A stretch of DNA of 64,000 nucleotides from Paraburkholderia elongata. Its GTDB lineage: Bacteria > Pseudomonadota > Gammaproteobacteria > Burkholderiales > Burkholderiaceae. The stretch is from assembly GCF_013177735.1 (NCBI RefSeq), contig NZ_WOEZ01000284.1:1-64000 (forward strand), in the 5' to 3' direction. The notes below the pieces were generated by a model, which worked only from the letters and a program-made list of their open reading frames with translations, was not told the origin of the DNA and searched no databases. Positions 62,944 to 64,000 of this stretch are shown here, piece after piece; the stretch's first letter is position 1, and the number at the start of each line of letters is the position of its first letter. The position numbers were made by a program, and so were the translations under genes.

Positions 62944-63987
62944 ATGGCTATCGATATGACGTCGTTTGCTACGCCACTGACCCGGCTGCTGGGCTGCCGG
63001 TATCCCGTCATCTCGGCGGGAATGGGCGGCCCGGCGCGCGCCGAGCTTGCAGCGGCCGTTTCCCATGCCGGCGGATTTGGCCTGCTGGGCATGGTGCGCG
63101 AGCCGCCTGAGTTGATCTCCCGCGAGATTGCTGCAGTGCGGGCCGCCACGGATCAGCCGTTCGGCGTCAATCTGATTCCGTCGGCCACGGAACCGACCCT
63201 CCTGGCGGCAGAACTCGATGTCTGTCTGGCCGCCCGGGTTCCTGCGATATGTTTCTTCTGGGAAGTCGTACCCGACGTGGTCGCACGAGCGAAAGATGCT
63301 GGCGTGCTGGTGCTCTATCAGGTCGGTTCGCTCGCGGACGCGCTCGCCGCTGAAAAGGCGGGGGCCGATGTCGTGATTGCCCAGGGTATTGAGGCGGGTG
63401 GCCATGTGCGGGGGCGTACAGGAATCCTGACGTTACTTCCCGAGATCGTCTGGCATGTACGCGTCCCGGTTGTCGCATCGGGCGGGTTCGCGACAGGCGC
63501 AGGCCTGGTTGCGGCTCTCGCGCTCGGCGCGGCGGGAGTTCACTGCGGTACGCTTTTTCTCGCCACCCACGAGTCTTTCGCGCATGACTATCACAAGCAA
63601 CGCATTCTCGCTGCGCAGGCGGGTGATACGGTCTATACCGATCTGTTCGCGATCAACTGGCCACCTCACTCTCCCGTACGCGTCCTGGCAAACAGCGTGA
63701 CCGGGAAAGCCGGAAGTCACCTGTTCGGACACCACCCGGACAGGCTGCCACGCGATGTGATTGCCTACGACGAAGGGCGGCCGATCTACCGGTTCAGCAC
63801 CGATTCACCACTTCGCAGCACGGTGGGCGATCTTGAGCAGATGGCGCTCTTTGCTGGCGAATCGGCCGCGCTCGTCGATCAGGTTGCGAGCGCCGCCGAG
63901 GTTATCGAGCGGCTGTTGAATGAGGCCATTGATGCCTCATCGCGAATCGCGCCGTTATGTGAGCATGGACGAGGAGGGGCGGTTTAA
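62944..63987 (+). CDS. Nitronate monooxygenase-like FMN oxidoreductase
   Basis: 347 residues. TIM-barrel FMN enzyme of the nitronate monooxygenase/2-nitropropane dioxygenase family: PVISAGMGGPARAELAAAVSHAGGFGLLG at the start (cited in parts: GMGGPAR and GGFGLLG), IAQGIEAGGHVRG with the catalytic-site His, VPVVASGGFATGAGL and the GVHCGTLFLATHES box. Family enzymes oxidise alkyl nitronates, often for detoxifying 3-nitropropionate; some relatives reduce enoyl groups. The ATG has GAGGTAAT upstream. It ends 13 bases before the window edge. Confidence 0.88.
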   Translation: MAIDMTSFATPLTRLLGCRYPVISAGMGGPARAELAAAVSHAGGFGLLGMVREPPELISREIAAVRAATDQPFGVNLIPSATEPTLLAAELDVCLAARVPAICFFWEVVPDVVARAKDAGVLVLYQVGSLADALAAEKAGADVVIAQGIEAGGHVRGRTGILTLLPEIVWHVRVPVVASGGFATGAGLVAALALGAAGVHCGTLFLATHESFAHDYHKQRILAAQAGDTVYTDLFAINWPPHSPVRVLANSVTGKAGSHLFGHHPDRLPRDVIAYDEGRPIYRFSTDSPLRSTVGDLEQMALFAGESAALVDQVASAAEVIERLLNEAIDASSRIAPLCEHGRGGAV

Positions 63988-64000
63988 CTCGCCGGTGTGC

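Overview
The window is about 62-65% GC, with compact operons, many LysR regulators and gene families (DUF3348/DUF802/DUF2894, DUF934 with sulfite reductase, DUF2970, DUF4148, DUF2322, MocR, phosphocholine-type phospholipase C) that together point to a beta-proteobacterium of the Burkholderia/Paraburkholderia/Caballeronia group. It reads as accessory or secondary-replicon material: no ribosomal, tRNA or core replication genes, no CRISPR array and no intact insertion sequence were found.

Layout. 1-0.5 kb: the end of an unknown reading frame abutting a 5'-truncated OmpW porin, probably an old recombination junction. 0.6-9.4 kb: YWTD propeller, alanine racemase, GGDEF-EAL protein, a lipoprotein plus Tat-exported phospholipase C, and a class A beta-lactamase with an altered KTG box. 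9.4-14.2 kb: a tightly overlapping four-gene operon (DUF3348, DUF802, MotB/OmpA, DUF2894). Its DUF802 and OmpA products look like a MotA/MotB or ZorA/ZorB-type ion-driven motor with a long repeated coiled tail. 14.4-15.7 kb: ParB-like nuclease and small proteins. 15.8-25.8 kb: a LysR regulator divergent from a catabolic operon of split transketolase, SDR dehydrogenase, TRAP transporter, full-length transketolase and 2-hydroxyacid dehydrogenase. This looks like uptake and transketolase-based breakdown of a sugar-like compound that I cannot identify. 26.2-31.1 kb: envelope proteins, a TAXI binding protein, an orphan response regulator and a DUF1254 protein. 31.3-32.9 kb: a tandem double IclR regulator. 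33.1-39.3 kb: three SPFH (HflK/HflC-like) proteins, the first frameshifted, in one operon with a P1B-type metal ATPase.

39.4-50 kb: two methyltransferases, a universal stress protein, a D-amino-acid-dehydrogenase-like flavoprotein, and a set made of a TPR/winged-helix regulator with a propeller gene divergent from a DUF899-DUF2182 pair. Then come a sterol-desaturase-like enzyme and a YVTN propeller. 50-64 kb: TerC with a divergent NhaR-like regulator, DUF2322, a LysR with a divergent aldo/keto reductase, a large secreted propeller-like protein, the sulfite reductase-DUF934 pair, DUF2970, a MocR regulator, DUF4148, a second DUF899 protein, a second universal stress protein and a nitronate-monooxygenase-like flavoprotein at the right edge.

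The strongest candidates for undescribed biology are the DUF3348-DUF802-OmpA-DUF2894 motor-like operon, the SPFH plus P-type ATPase operon, the double-transketolase TRAP operon and the fused double IclR regulator.
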